Shown: positions 1 to 7,861 of the stretch, in pieces
Position numbering within the stretch: the first letter of the stretch is position 1
Layout of the letters: each line of letters starts with the position of its first letter
DNA from: Streptomyces sp. DG2A-72
Lineage (GTDB): Bacteria; Actinomycetota; Actinomycetes; Streptomycetales; Streptomycetaceae
NCBI RefSeq assembly: GCF_030499575.1
Contig: NZ_JASTLC010000001.1
Coordinates: 496,001 to 560,000, forward strand
Reading direction: 5' to 3'
Length of the DNA: 64,000 nt
Notes under the pieces: model-generated
Told to the model about the DNA's origin: nothing
Databases searched by the model: none
Seen by the model: the letters and a program-made list of their open reading frames with translations, nothing else
Made by a program: the position numbers and the translations under genes

Positions 1-380
1 AGGTCTCCTTCCCGGAGGACTGCCGGATCTTCGAGGCGGGCGGCCGGGCCGACCGCTTCTGGGTCATCCGCTCGGGCGCGGTCTCGCTCACACAGCGGGT
101 GAACTCCCTGCAGCGGGTCACCGTGGCGAGCCTCGGCGCGGGCGATCTGCTCGGCTGGTCCTGGCTGTTCCCGCCGCACGAGTGGGACTTCGGCGCGGAG
201 GCGTTCAGCCCCGTACGCGCCTACGAGTTCGACGCGGCGGCCGTGCTCCAGCTGTGCGAGGAGGATGCGCAGCTCGGGCTGTCGCTGGTGCGCAACGTGG
301 CGGAGATCCTCGCGCACCGGCTGGAGACGACCCGGGGCAAGCTCATGGAGCAGTACGCGATGCACCGGCGGGGCCTGTAG
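1..380 (+). CDS. Cyclic-nucleotide-binding (Crp/cNMP) domain protein, 5' truncated by window edge
   Basis: The reading frame is open from base 3 to the TAG at 378-380 and gives about 125 residues with no start, so the gene begins upstream. The residues fit the second half of a Crp/Fnr-type cyclic-nucleotide-binding beta-roll: an FxxG-like turn, then RFWVIRSGAVSL, then the GDLLGWSWLF segment in the phosphate-binding-cassette position, followed by a closing helix. No winged helix follows; the protein ends about 35 residues after the roll. It may therefore be a stand-alone cNMP-domain sensor rather than a DNA-binding regulator. It is convergent with the MFS gene, 4 bp away. Domain call fairly sure; ligand unknown. 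Confidence 0.72.
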   Translation, partial: VSFPEDCRIFEAGGRADRFWVIRSGAVSLTQRVNSLQRVTVASLGAGDLLGWSWLFPPHEWDFGAEAFSPVRAYEFDAAAVLQLCEEDAQLGLSLVRNVAEILAHRLETTRGKLMEQYAMHRRGL

Positions 381-384
381 GGCG

Positions 385-1683
385 TCAGACGCGGTAGCGG
401 CGCAGTGCGGGCATCGCCGCGGCCAGGCCCAGCATCACGGCGACGACCAGGATGCCGCCGCCCGCCACCGCCGTACGCGGACCGAAGGCGGAGCCCGCGG
501 TGCCGTGCAGCAGGTCGGCGAGGCGTGGGCCGCCGGCGACGACGACCGTGAAGACGCCCTGCATCCGGCCGCGCATCTCGTCCGTGGCGGCGGACAGCAG
601 GATCGCCCCGCGGAAGACCATCGAGACCATGTCGGCGACCCCGGCCACGGCCAGGAACGCCACCGCGAGCCACAGACTGCCGCTCAGTCCGAAGCCGGTG
701 ATGGCCACGCCCCAGGCGACGACCGCACCGATCACCATCCAGCCGTGCCGGCGGACCCGGGAGAACGTGCCGGAGAACAGCCCGCCCAGCACCGCGCCGA
801 TGGGGATCGCCGCGAACAGCAGGCCGAGCGCGAGCCCTTCGCCGTACGACGCGTAGGTCTCGGCGGCCAGCTGCGGGAACAGGGCGCGGGGCATGCCGAG
901 GACCATCGCGACGACGTCGGCGAGGAGGGACAGCAACAGCACCTTGTGCAGCGAGATGTACCGGAACCCGGCCCCGATCTCACGCAGCCCGGCACGGCGG
1001 GCGGGCCGGCCGTCCAGCGGCGGCAGCGAGGGCAGTCGTACGACGGCCCAGACCGCGACGCACAGGGCGAGGGCGTCGATCAGATACAGCTCGGGCAGGC
1101 CGATGACCGGGATCAGGGCGCCGGCCAGGAGCGGGCCCGCTACCAGGCCGGTCTGCATGACGGTGGAGCCGAGGGCCTGCGCGGCGGGCAGTTCGTCCGC
1201 GGGGACCAGGCGGGCGATCGAGGCGCTGCGGGCCGGGGCGTTGAGGCCGAAGAAGGCCTGCTGCAGGGCGAGCAGCACCATCAGCACCGCCACCGAGCCC
1301 AGCCCGGCGGCGGCCTGGATCCAGAACAGCAGCGAGGTGACGGCTATACCGCTGTTGGTGATCAGCAGCAGCCTGCGGCGGTCCATGGTGTCGGCGACCG
1401 CGCCGCCCCACAGCGCGAACACGACCAGCGGCAGAAGGCCGGCCAGGCTGGCGTAGCCGACCCAGGCCGACGAGCCGGTGATGTCGTAGATCTGCTTGGG
1501 CACGGCGACAGCGGTGAGCTGGCTGCCGACGGCGGTGACGATGGTCGAGCTCCACAGGCGGCGATAGGCGGGGCGGCGCAGCGGACGGGTGTCCAAGGCC
1601 CAGCGGCGCCAGCCACGGCGGGGCGGTCCCGCCTTCTCGGCGGCCTCGGAGTCGGAGTGGGGGCTGCTCTCGCTCGTGTCCAC
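385..1683 (-). CDS. MFS transporter (EntS/DHA3-like exporter)
   Basis: A 432-residue membrane protein with about twelve hydrophobic segments after a roughly 45-residue basic cytoplasmic N-terminus. The loop after helix 2 carries GGAVADTMDRRRLL, which matches the MFS motif A, and the second half repeats the pattern. Length and composition fit the drug:H+ or siderophore (EntS-type) exporters of the DHA3 group. GTG start at 1683 is preceded by an AGGGA site. It probably exports a small amphipathic compound; the substrate cannot be read from sequence. It lies downstream of the LysE gene on the same strand, with an 79-bp gap. Confidence 0.85.
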   Translation of the reverse strand: MDTSESSPHSDSEAAEKAGPPRRGWRRWALDTRPLRRPAYRRLWSSTIVTAVGSQLTAVAVPKQIYDITGSSAWVGYASLAGLLPLVVFALWGGAVADTMDRRRLLLITNSGIAVTSLLFWIQAAAGLGSVAVLMVLLALQQAFFGLNAPARSASIARLVPADELPAAQALGSTVMQTGLVAGPLLAGALIPVIGLPELYLIDALALCVAVWAVVRLPSLPPLDGRPARRAGLREIGAGFRYISLHKVLLLSLLADVVAMVLGMPRALFPQLAAETYASYGEGLALGLLFAAIPIGAVLGGLFSGTFSRVRRHGWMVIGAVVAWGVAITGFGLSGSLWLAVAFLAVAGVADMVSMVFRGAILLSAATDEMRGRMQGVFTVVVAGGPRLADLLHGTAGSAFGPRTAVAGGGILVVAVMLGLAAAMPALRRYRV

Positions 1684-1762
1684 GGGGTCCCTGGATGCTC
1701 GCTACATCTTTCGAATCGAGGGATCACTATGGCACCACTGGCTCAGCGCACGGTCCGCGGCC

Positions 1763-2374
1763 TCAGGTTCCGGCAATGAGCGTCGCGCCGAGGGCGATCA
1801 TCGTCGCGGCGACCAGAGCGTCCAGGACCCGCCAGGCGGCGGGCCGGGCGAGGAAGCGGCTGAGCAGCCGGGCACCGAAGCCCAGGGCCGCGAACCAGCA
1901 GAGGCTGGCGCAGACCGCGCCGAGTCCGAACGTCCAGCGCAGCGGGCCGCGGTCGGCGGCGACGGAGCCGAGCAGGAACACCGTGTCGAGGTAGACATGC
2001 GGGTTGAGCCAGGTCATGGCCAGGCAGGTGAGCACGGCACGCCTGCGGGAACCAGCGGCCTCCCCCTCCACCTTCAGGGCGCCCGGCCGGAACACCCGCC
2101 GTGCGGCGAGTGCGCCGTAGCAGAGCAGGAACGCACCGCCGATCCAGCCGACGGCGGTCAGCGCCCCCGGCCAGGCGACCACCACGGCACCGACACCGGC
2201 GACGCCCAGCGCGATGAGGGCCGCGTCGGAGAGGGCACAGATCGCGACGACGGGGAGGACCGCGTCGCGTCGGATGCCCTGGCGCAGGACGAAGGCGTTC
2301 TGGGCGCCGATGGCGACGATGAGCGAGAGGCCGGTGCCGAATCCGGCAGCCGCGACGGACAGTGCGTGGGACAT
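1763..2374 (-). CDS. LysE/ArgO-family amino acid exporter
   Basis: A 203-residue protein with about six membrane helices. The N-terminal segment GAQNAFVLRQGIRR and the central TWLNPHVYLD are hallmarks of the LysE/ArgO family, which exports basic amino acids such as lysine and arginine. The gene is divergent from a LysR-type regulator of the ArgP/LysG kind, with only 69 bp between the two starts. This is the arrangement known for lysE-lysG and argO-argP, where the regulator senses the intracellular amino acid and switches on export. Start at 2374 fits family length; no strong ribosome binding site is visible. Confidence 0.88.
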   Translation of the reverse strand: MSHALSVAAAGFGTGLSLIVAIGAQNAFVLRQGIRRDAVLPVVAICALSDAALIALGVAGVGAVVVAWPGALTAVGWIGGAFLLCYGALAARRVFRPGALKVEGEAAGSRRRAVLTCLAMTWLNPHVYLDTVFLLGSVAADRGPLRWTFGLGAVCASLCWFAALGFGARLLSRFLARPAAWRVLDALVAATMIALGATLIAGT

Positions 2375-2410
2375 GGCATCGACGCTAGAGAAGGCGCCGC
2401 CTGGAGTACA

Positions 2411-2436
2411 GCTAAAGATTCTTACGTATCATTAGC
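2411..2436. promoter_or_regulatory. Candidate LysR-type operator in the divergent exporter/regulator promoter
   Basis: GCTAA at 2411-2415 and TTAGC at 2432-2436 are perfect inverted arms separated by 16 bp in the 69-bp intergenic region of the LysE/LysR pair. An AT-rich patch in high-GC DNA at this position is what a LysR-family binding site looks like. The assignment is an inference from position and symmetry. Confidence 0.5.
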
Positions 2437-2443
2437 GTTCGTG

Positions 2444-3340
2444 ATGACAGACCTGCCTCTCGACCAGGTACGGACCCTTCTCGCCGTGGTGGACGAGGGC
2501 ACGTTCGACGCTGCGGCATCCGCTCTGCATGTGACGCCGTCGGCGGTCAGCCAGCGCGTCAAGGCACTGGAGCAGCGCACCGGGCGGGTGCTGCTGACGC
2601 GGACGAAGCCGGTGCGGGCGACCGAGTCGGGCGAGGTGGTCGTGCGGTTCGCCCGCCAGCTGGCCCGGCTGGAGCGCGATGCGCGCGCCGAGCTGGGCAT
2701 GACGAGCGCCGGGGAGCCGACCCGGGTGTCCATCGCCGTGAACGCCGACTCCCTGGCCACCTGGTTCCTGGGCGCGCTCAACCGCCTGCCCGCCGAGCCC
2801 CGGCTCTGCTTCGAGCTGCACCGCGAGGACGAGGACCACACGGCGGCGCTGCTCCGGGAGGGCCAGGTGATGGCGGCGGTGACCTCCTCGCCGGACGCCG
2901 TGGCGGGGTGCTCGGTGCGGGCGCTGGGCCGGATGCGCTACGTCGCGGTGGCCAGTCCGGAGTTCGCCGAGGCGCATCGCGGCGGGCCGCTGCGGGACGC
3001 GCCGGCGGTGAATTTCGACCGACGGGACGACTTCCAGGACGGCTTCGTGCGGCGATTGCCCGGCGGAGATGGGGACGGACACGGCGGAGCGAGCCCGGTG
3101 CGGCACTTCATCCCCACCTCGGAGGGCTTCGCGGCGGCCGTCGCCGCCGGTCTCGGCTGGGGCATGCTGCCCGAGGCACAGGCCGTGCCGCTGCTCCGTG
3201 CGGGGCGGCTGGTTCAACTGGCGCCGGAGCGGCCGGTGGACGTGCCCCTGTACTGGCAGCAGTGGAAGCTGGATTCGCCCGCACTGGCGGCGGTGGCGGA
3301 CGCGGTGTCGGCGACGGCTGCTGAGACGCTGCGCTCCTGA
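2444..3340 (+). CDS. LysR-family regulator, ArgP/LysG subfamily
   Basis: A 298-residue protein. The N-terminal winged helix (residues about 2-60) contains AASALHVTPSAVSQRVKALE, typical of ArgP/IciA/LysG proteins, followed by a LysR substrate-binding domain to the C-terminus. The start is ATG 2444 (GTG 2441 is equally possible); upstream sequence in the same frame is antisense to the exporter and is not coding. ArgP/LysG members activate a divergent lysE/argO exporter gene in response to basic amino acids, and the neighbour here is exactly that. Autoregulation through the shared intergenic region is likely. Confidence 0.9.
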   Translation: MTDLPLDQVRTLLAVVDEGTFDAAASALHVTPSAVSQRVKALEQRTGRVLLTRTKPVRATESGEVVVRFARQLARLERDARAELGMTSAGEPTRVSIAVNADSLATWFLGALNRLPAEPRLCFELHREDEDHTAALLREGQVMAAVTSSPDAVAGCSVRALGRMRYVAVASPEFAEAHRGGPLRDAPAVNFDRRDDFQDGFVRRLPGGDGDGHGGASPVRHFIPTSEGFAAAVAAGLGWGMLPEAQAVPLLRAGRLVQLAPERPVDVPLYWQQWKLDSPALAAVADAVSATAAETLRS

Positions 3341-3403
3341 GGCGTGTCTGAGATGTGATCACAGTGCCGGCCGTATCAGGACGGCGCCCGGCTCATCGGT
3401 CTG

Positions 3404-3871
3404 TCAGGCGGCCGTCCCGCCCGCGTTGCGGATCAGCCGCTGGAGCACCTTCACCGTGGTGACGTAGTCCGTGTCGTCGATGCCCTCGTGCAGGGCGGCA
3501 CGGATCGCGGGGGCGTTGCTCGCGAGATCGACGCGGGCCTGTTCCCCCTCCGCGGTGAGCCACAGCCGGTCCTCGGAGTCCCGGGTCAGCCAGCCGCGCT
3601 CCACGAGCACCTCGGCCTCCGCCGCCAGATCGTCCTCGGGCCGGATGTAGGAGGCCATGGCCGCCCGCAGCTCGGACAGGGTCATCCCCTCGCCGTCGGG
3701 CGAGATGTCGTTCTCCGACAGGTTGCGCAGCAGCCAGAACTGGGGCTGGGTGTAGCCCTTTTCGGCCTGCCGGGCCCGGGTGTACGCGATGAGCGCCTCG
3801 TAGGCGACACCGGTCCAGTAGGCGGCGGGCTGTCCGGCGAGTTCGGCGTCGGAGATCTCCTGGGTCGTCAT
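3404..3871 (-). CDS. MarR-like winged-helix regulator
   Basis: 155 residues with ATG at 3871, chosen because GGAGG lies about 6-10 bp upstream; a longer open frame to 3961 lacks such a site. The middle of the protein reads as a winged helix: a helix with MTLSELRAAMASYI, then VLVERGWLTRDSEDRLWLTAEG as recognition helix and wing. The flanking helices would form the dimer interface of MarR proteins. The target is unknown; there is no divergent partner close by. The gene lies convergent with the LysR regulator. Confidence 0.72.
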   Translation of the reverse strand: MTTQEISDAELAGQPAAYWTGVAYEALIAYTRARQAEKGYTQPQFWLLRNLSENDISPDGEGMTLSELRAAMASYIRPEDDLAAEAEVLVERGWLTRDSEDRLWLTAEGEQARVDLASNAPAIRAALHEGIDDTDYVTTVKVLQRLIRNAGGTAA

Positions 3872-4003
3872 GGGGTGTGTCCTCCAGTACGCCGGGTGCG
3901 GAGCTCGCACGCCGTGCAGGTCATGCGGAGACCGTAGGACCTCAAGTGCGGTTGAGGGCAAGGGCGTGATCTTCCTCGCCCCGGGGCCGGAGGCTACGAA
4001 CCA

Positions 4004-5821
4004 CTACGCCGTCGGACCGCCCGGCAGCCGCAGGGTGAAGACGCTGCCCTTGCAGGGCTCGCTCACCGCCTCTGCCGCTCCGCCGTGGGCCGCGACCAGA
4101 TGGCGGACGATGGGCAGGCCGAGCCCGCTGCCGCCCGTGCGACGGCTACGGGACTTCTCCGCTCGCCAGAACCGGTCGAAGACGTGCGGCAGTTCCTCGG
4201 GCGTGATGCCGGTGCCGGTGTCGGCGACCTCGATGACGACGTGGTCCCCGTCCTGGCGCGCGGCCAGGGTGACGATGCCGCCGGCCGGGGTGTGCCGCAG
4301 CGCGTTGGAGACCAGGTTGCCGAGCGCCTGCCGCATCCGGACCGGGTCGGCGTCCAGCCAGGGCGTGCCGTCGATGTCGGTGCGCAGTTCGACGCCGGCC
4401 GCGTCGGCGGCGACGTGGTGGGCCGCGGCAACCTGGTGGAGGAGTTCGTCGCAGCGCACGGGCTCGCGGTACAGGCGCAGGGTGCCGGCGTCGGCGTCCG
4501 CGAGGTCCCGCAGGTCGTCGATGACGCGCTGGAGGACGACGGCCTCCTCGTGCAGCGCGGCCAGCAGGGCGGGGTCCGGGTCAACGACTCCGTCGCGGGT
4601 GACCTCCAGCCAGCCGCGGATATTGGTGAGCGGGCTGCGCAGTTCGTGGGCGATGTCGCTGACCATGGCCTTGCGCTGGGCTTCCAGGCGTTCGCGGCGT
4701 TCGGTCAGGTCGTTGAAGGCCGCGGCCAGGATGCCGGTCTCGTCCCGGGTGGTGACGGGGACGCGGACATGGCGGTCCGGGGGCTGCTGGGCCGCCGCGG
4801 TCAGCGCGCGCAGCGGCCGTACCAGCCGGGTGGCGACCACGGCGGTCACGGCCACGGTGACGGCGAGCACCAGCCCCGCGGTGCCCACGACCTTGGCCTT
4901 GTTGGCCGGGGACATGTCGAACCGCACGGCAGGGCTGCCCCCGCCGCCCAGGAACAGTTCGGCCACCGGCGCCGTATAGGGGTCGAGCTGGGCGCGACGG
5001 GCGTCGTCGACACAGGACTCGGCCTGCCGCATGTCCTTGACGCCTGTCTTGTCGTAGCCGGACGTGATGGACGGGCTCCGGAAGAGCAGGCCGGGCAGGG
5101 CGTCCCCCAGGGACAGGGGCAGCCGGGGATCCACGCCCGCCCGGATCAGACAGCCGCGCGCGAGCGTGTGGAGCGCGGTCAGCGCCTTTTCCTCCGTGCG
5201 GGTCGGCGTGTTGAGCAGGCCGTCGCCGCACGGCTCCGGCACATAGCCGGGCTGACCCGCACCGTCCGCGTCGGCCAGGACCGGGCGGCCGCTCGGCGTG
5301 CGGGTGAGGCGGGTCTCCAGGCCGTAGTGGGCGAAGCAGCTCTGTCGTTTCCGGGCCAGGAGGTCGAGCCTCGTGCGTTCCGCCGTCGTGAGCCGGTACG
5401 GGCCGACCACGCGCGGGTCGGTGCCGCCGAGTTGGGCGCCCCGCTCGCTGGAGGTGTCGGTGCGCAGCGGGTCCACGGTCGCGGCGGCGGTCGGTGGCAG
5501 GGAGGTGCCGGGCGGCGCCGAGTCGGCGATGGTCCTCCGGTCGGGGGTGGTCAAGGCGATACGCCGGCCTGTCCGCGCCGACAGCTCCCGCACGGTCGTG
5601 GCGACTCCCCGCCAGTCGCGATGGGTGGCCGCGTAGCCGCTGAGCTCGGCCAGGACCTCCATGTCCGCGGCGAGGGCCTGGCCCTGTTCCTCTCTCAGCG
5701 CGCGGGTGGTGGTCGCCACGGCCAGCCATGCGGTCGCCGCCACCGAACACACGGCGATGAGGCCGGAGGCGATCAGCAGCCGCACCAGGAGGCGCTTGCG
5801 CAGCGGGATGCGCTCGCTCAT
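4004..5821 (-). CDS. Sensor histidine kinase with large extracytoplasmic domain
   Basis: 605 residues. First membrane helix at about 11-35, a roughly 270-residue extracytoplasmic region (36-310) with five cysteines, second helix at about 311-334, then HAMP, HisKA with phospho-accepting His392 in SDIAHELRSPLTN, and HATPase_c with NLVSNALRHTP, DTGTGI and GSGLGLPIV. The sensor domain is much larger than in usual two-helix kinases and I do not recognise its fold. ATG at 5821 overlaps the TGA of the response-regulator gene by one base (TGATG), implying translational coupling. It is the last gene of an operon that begins with an L,D-transpeptidase lipoprotein, so cell-wall or envelope state is a plausible signal. 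Confidence 0.92.
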   Translation of the reverse strand: MSERIPLRKRLLVRLLIASGLIAVCSVAATAWLAVATTTRALREEQGQALAADMEVLAELSGYAATHRDWRGVATTVRELSARTGRRIALTTPDRRTIADSAPPGTSLPPTAAATVDPLRTDTSSERGAQLGGTDPRVVGPYRLTTAERTRLDLLARKRQSCFAHYGLETRLTRTPSGRPVLADADGAGQPGYVPEPCGDGLLNTPTRTEEKALTALHTLARGCLIRAGVDPRLPLSLGDALPGLLFRSPSITSGYDKTGVKDMRQAESCVDDARRAQLDPYTAPVAELFLGGGGSPAVRFDMSPANKAKVVGTAGLVLAVTVAVTAVVATRLVRPLRALTAAAQQPPDRHVRVPVTTRDETGILAAAFNDLTERRERLEAQRKAMVSDIAHELRSPLTNIRGWLEVTRDGVVDPDPALLAALHEEAVVLQRVIDDLRDLADADAGTLRLYREPVRCDELLHQVAAAHHVAADAAGVELRTDIDGTPWLDADPVRMRQALGNLVSNALRHTPAGGIVTLAARQDGDHVVIEVADTGTGITPEELPHVFDRFWRAEKSRSRRTGGSGLGLPIVRHLVAAHGGAAEAVSEPCKGSVFTLRLPGGPTA

Positions 5822-6516
5822 CAGCGGCCGCCGCTGAGCTTGTAGCCGACGCCGAACACGGTCAGCAGCCGGGCCGGGCGGCGCGGGTCGGCCTCGATCT
5901 TCTTGCGCAGGTTCATGATGTGGACGTCGACGGCCCGTTCGGTGGAGGCCCGGTCGGTGCCCCGGGTGATCTCCAGCAACTGCCGCCGGGAGAACACCCG
6001 TTCCGCTTCCCCGACCATGGCCAGCAGGATCTCGAACTCGGCCGGCGTGCACTCCACCGGCGCCGAGTCGCAGCGCACTTCGTGCCGTACGGGATCGACC
6101 GAGAGACCCGCGGCGTGTACGACCGGATCCTCGCGCCGGTCCGCGGGCACCCGTCCGCTGCGCCGCAGGACGGTCCGGATGCGGGCCATCAGCTCGCGCG
6201 GACTGTACGGCTTGGTCATGTAGTCGTCCGCGCCCAGCTCCAGGCCGAGCAGGATGTCGTCCTCGGTCGAGCGGGCGGTGAGCATCAGGACGGGGATGTC
6301 GTCGTCCGCGCGCAGCACCCGGCACACCCCGAACCCGTCGATCACCGGGAGCATCAGATCCAGGACGACAAGGTCAGGGGCAAAACGCCGCGCCGCGTCC
6401 AGCGCGGCCCGTCCGTCGTGGACCACGGTGGCGGTGTGACCCTCCGCGAGCAGGGAGCGTCGTATCAACTCGGCCTGCATCTCGTCGTCCTCGGCGACCA
6501 GCACATGTGCGCACAC
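5821..6516 (-). CDS. OmpR/PhoB-family response regulator
   Basis: 231 residues. The receiver domain has the acidic pair Asp10-Asp11, phosphorylation site Asp53 in VVLDLMLP, and a conserved KPYSPRELMARIR. The C-terminal winged helix (about 130-228) ends with VDVHIMNLRKKIEADPRRP and a typical hairpin. It is the cognate partner of the overlapping histidine kinase and lies 19 bp after the L,D-transpeptidase gene on the same strand, so the pair probably regulates that gene and itself. Confidence 0.95.
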   Translation of the reverse strand: MCAHVLVAEDDEMQAELIRRSLLAEGHTATVVHDGRAALDAARRFAPDLVVLDLMLPVIDGFGVCRVLRADDDIPVLMLTARSTEDDILLGLELGADDYMTKPYSPRELMARIRTVLRRSGRVPADRREDPVVHAAGLSVDPVRHEVRCDSAPVECTPAEFEILLAMVGEAERVFSRRQLLEITRGTDRASTERAVDVHIMNLRKKIEADPRRPARLLTVFGVGYKLSGGR

Positions 6517-6535
6517 GCGGCGGATCCTAAGCGGT

Positions 6536-7279
6536 TCAGCGGGCCAGGGACGCGGCGTCGCCCATGACGACGACGGGGTTCAGCCGCGGGTCCAGCGCCA
6601 GCAGCAGCTCCTTCATGTGCTCCTTGGCGATGCTCACACAGCCCTGCGTGGGGCCGTCGTGGTCGACGTGTAACCAGATCCCGCCGCCGCGGCTCGCACC
6701 GAGCGGGCGGGTCCAGTCCAGGGGCGAGGTGCCGGGCTGCCGGTTGTAGTCGATGGCGATGACGTAGTCGAAGGAGCCGGCCAGCGACTCACCCTCGAAA
6801 CCGGTGCCGGGTGAGGTGAAGGCGGTGGAGCGGTCGTACGGCAGCTTGGTTCCGGGGTCGTCGAGCAGGCCGCCGGCGTCCGTGAGGGTGTAGACGCCGA
6901 TGGGTGAGCGCAGGTCGCCGATCCGGTGGTCGTCGGTCCAGCCCTTGAGGGCGTTGTGGGCGGGCCGGCTCGTGCCCGCCTGCCAGCCGTCGGCGGTGCG
7001 CTCGTACAGAACGACGGTGGAGCGCGAGGAGTCCTTGCCCCGACCGGTCACGACGACGGCCTGCCGGGCGTCGGACGGCACCTTCGCCCAGGTCTTCGGC
7101 CCGAGCCCGGGCAGCTGCTGTGGTGCCGTCTCGACGGAGATCTTGGGGGCGGGGGTGTCCGGCGCGGTGGGCTGGGCGGTCACGGTCTCGTGGTCCGGTG
7201 CGGCCGAGGCACCGCCGCCGCATCCGGTCAGGAGCAGGGACACGGCGAGCAGGGCCACGCCGGGCTTGCGTGTGATCAT
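6536..7279 (-). CDS. Lipoprotein L,D-transpeptidase (YkuD domain)
   Basis: 247 residues. Start ATG 7279 gives a lipoprotein signal peptide with basic residues, a hydrophobic core and lipobox LLLTGC (Cys20). A Thr/Pro-rich tether follows, then a YkuD-type catalytic domain. The active-site segment contains His204 in HVDHDGPT and Cys214 in TQGCVSI; family members usually have HGC, so Gln before Gly is a small deviation. Such enzymes form 3-3 crosslinks in peptidoglycan or attach proteins to it outside the membrane. It is first in an operon with a two-component system. Confidence 0.85.
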   Translation of the reverse strand: MITRKPGVALLAVSLLLTGCGGGASAAPDHETVTAQPTAPDTPAPKISVETAPQQLPGLGPKTWAKVPSDARQAVVVTGRGKDSSRSTVVLYERTADGWQAGTSRPAHNALKGWTDDHRIGDLRSPIGVYTLTDAGGLLDDPGTKLPYDRSTAFTSPGTGFEGESLAGSFDYVIAIDYNRQPGTSPLDWTRPLGASRGGGIWLHVDHDGPTQGCVSIAKEHMKELLLALDPRLNPVVVMGDAASLAR

Positions 7280-7492
7280 GGCTCGACCTTGACCAACACT
7301 TGTGAGGAACTCGTCAGGTTCTGAGGGGTGTTCGGTCACGAGTCTTCGGCACTTGCGGGTCGGGGGCGGGCTACAGCTTCAGGGTAGGCGTCGCTCCGTC
7401 CATGTTTCGACTCCGTTCAGGTCAAGTCGTACCGCCTTGCCCGCCGCACTCCGCAGTACGCTCCCGGCACGTCCCCGTCGAAAGGCCCCACC

Positions 7493-7843
7493 GTGAGCGT
7501 TCGCGTCCGTCGCGTCTACGATCCGCCCGAGCCGCAGGACGGCGTGCGTGTCCTGGTCGACCGGCTGTGGCCGCGCGGACTGTCGAAGGACGCGGCGCGG
7601 GTGGACGAGTGGCCGAAGGCGCTCACTCCGTCGACCGAACTGCGCCGCTGGTACCACGCGGGCGAGGGGTCGTACGAGGAGTTCAGCCGTCGCTACGAGG
7701 CAGAACTCGCCGCGCCCGAGGCCGCTGAACTCCTCGATTCCATCCGGGAATTGACCCGCAAGGGGCCGGTGACCCTGCTCACCTCGGCCAAGACTCCCGA
7801 GGAGAGTCATGCCGCCGTGCTGGCCCGCCTCCTCCAGAACTGA
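7493..7843 (+). CDS. DUF488 family protein
   Basis: 116 residues from GTG 7493. Contains the family signatures VRRVYDPPEP, VLVDRLWPRGL and WYHAGEGSYEEFSRRY, matching short DUF488 proteins of about 115-120 residues. No biochemical role is established. It stands alone between the divergent transpeptidase operon and the convergent flavin dehydrogenase gene, 18 bp away. Confidence 0.88.
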   Translation: MSVRVRRVYDPPEPQDGVRVLVDRLWPRGLSKDAARVDEWPKALTPSTELRRWYHAGEGSYEEFSRRYEAELAAPEAAELLDSIRELTRKGPVTLLTSAKTPEESHAAVLARLLQN

Positions 7844-7861
7844 GGAGACGGGCCCAAAGTC

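Noticed and set aside
4085..5845. 586-codon plus-strand frame opposite the histidine kinase
   Set aside because: Antisense artefact; the minus strand contains H, N and G boxes in order.
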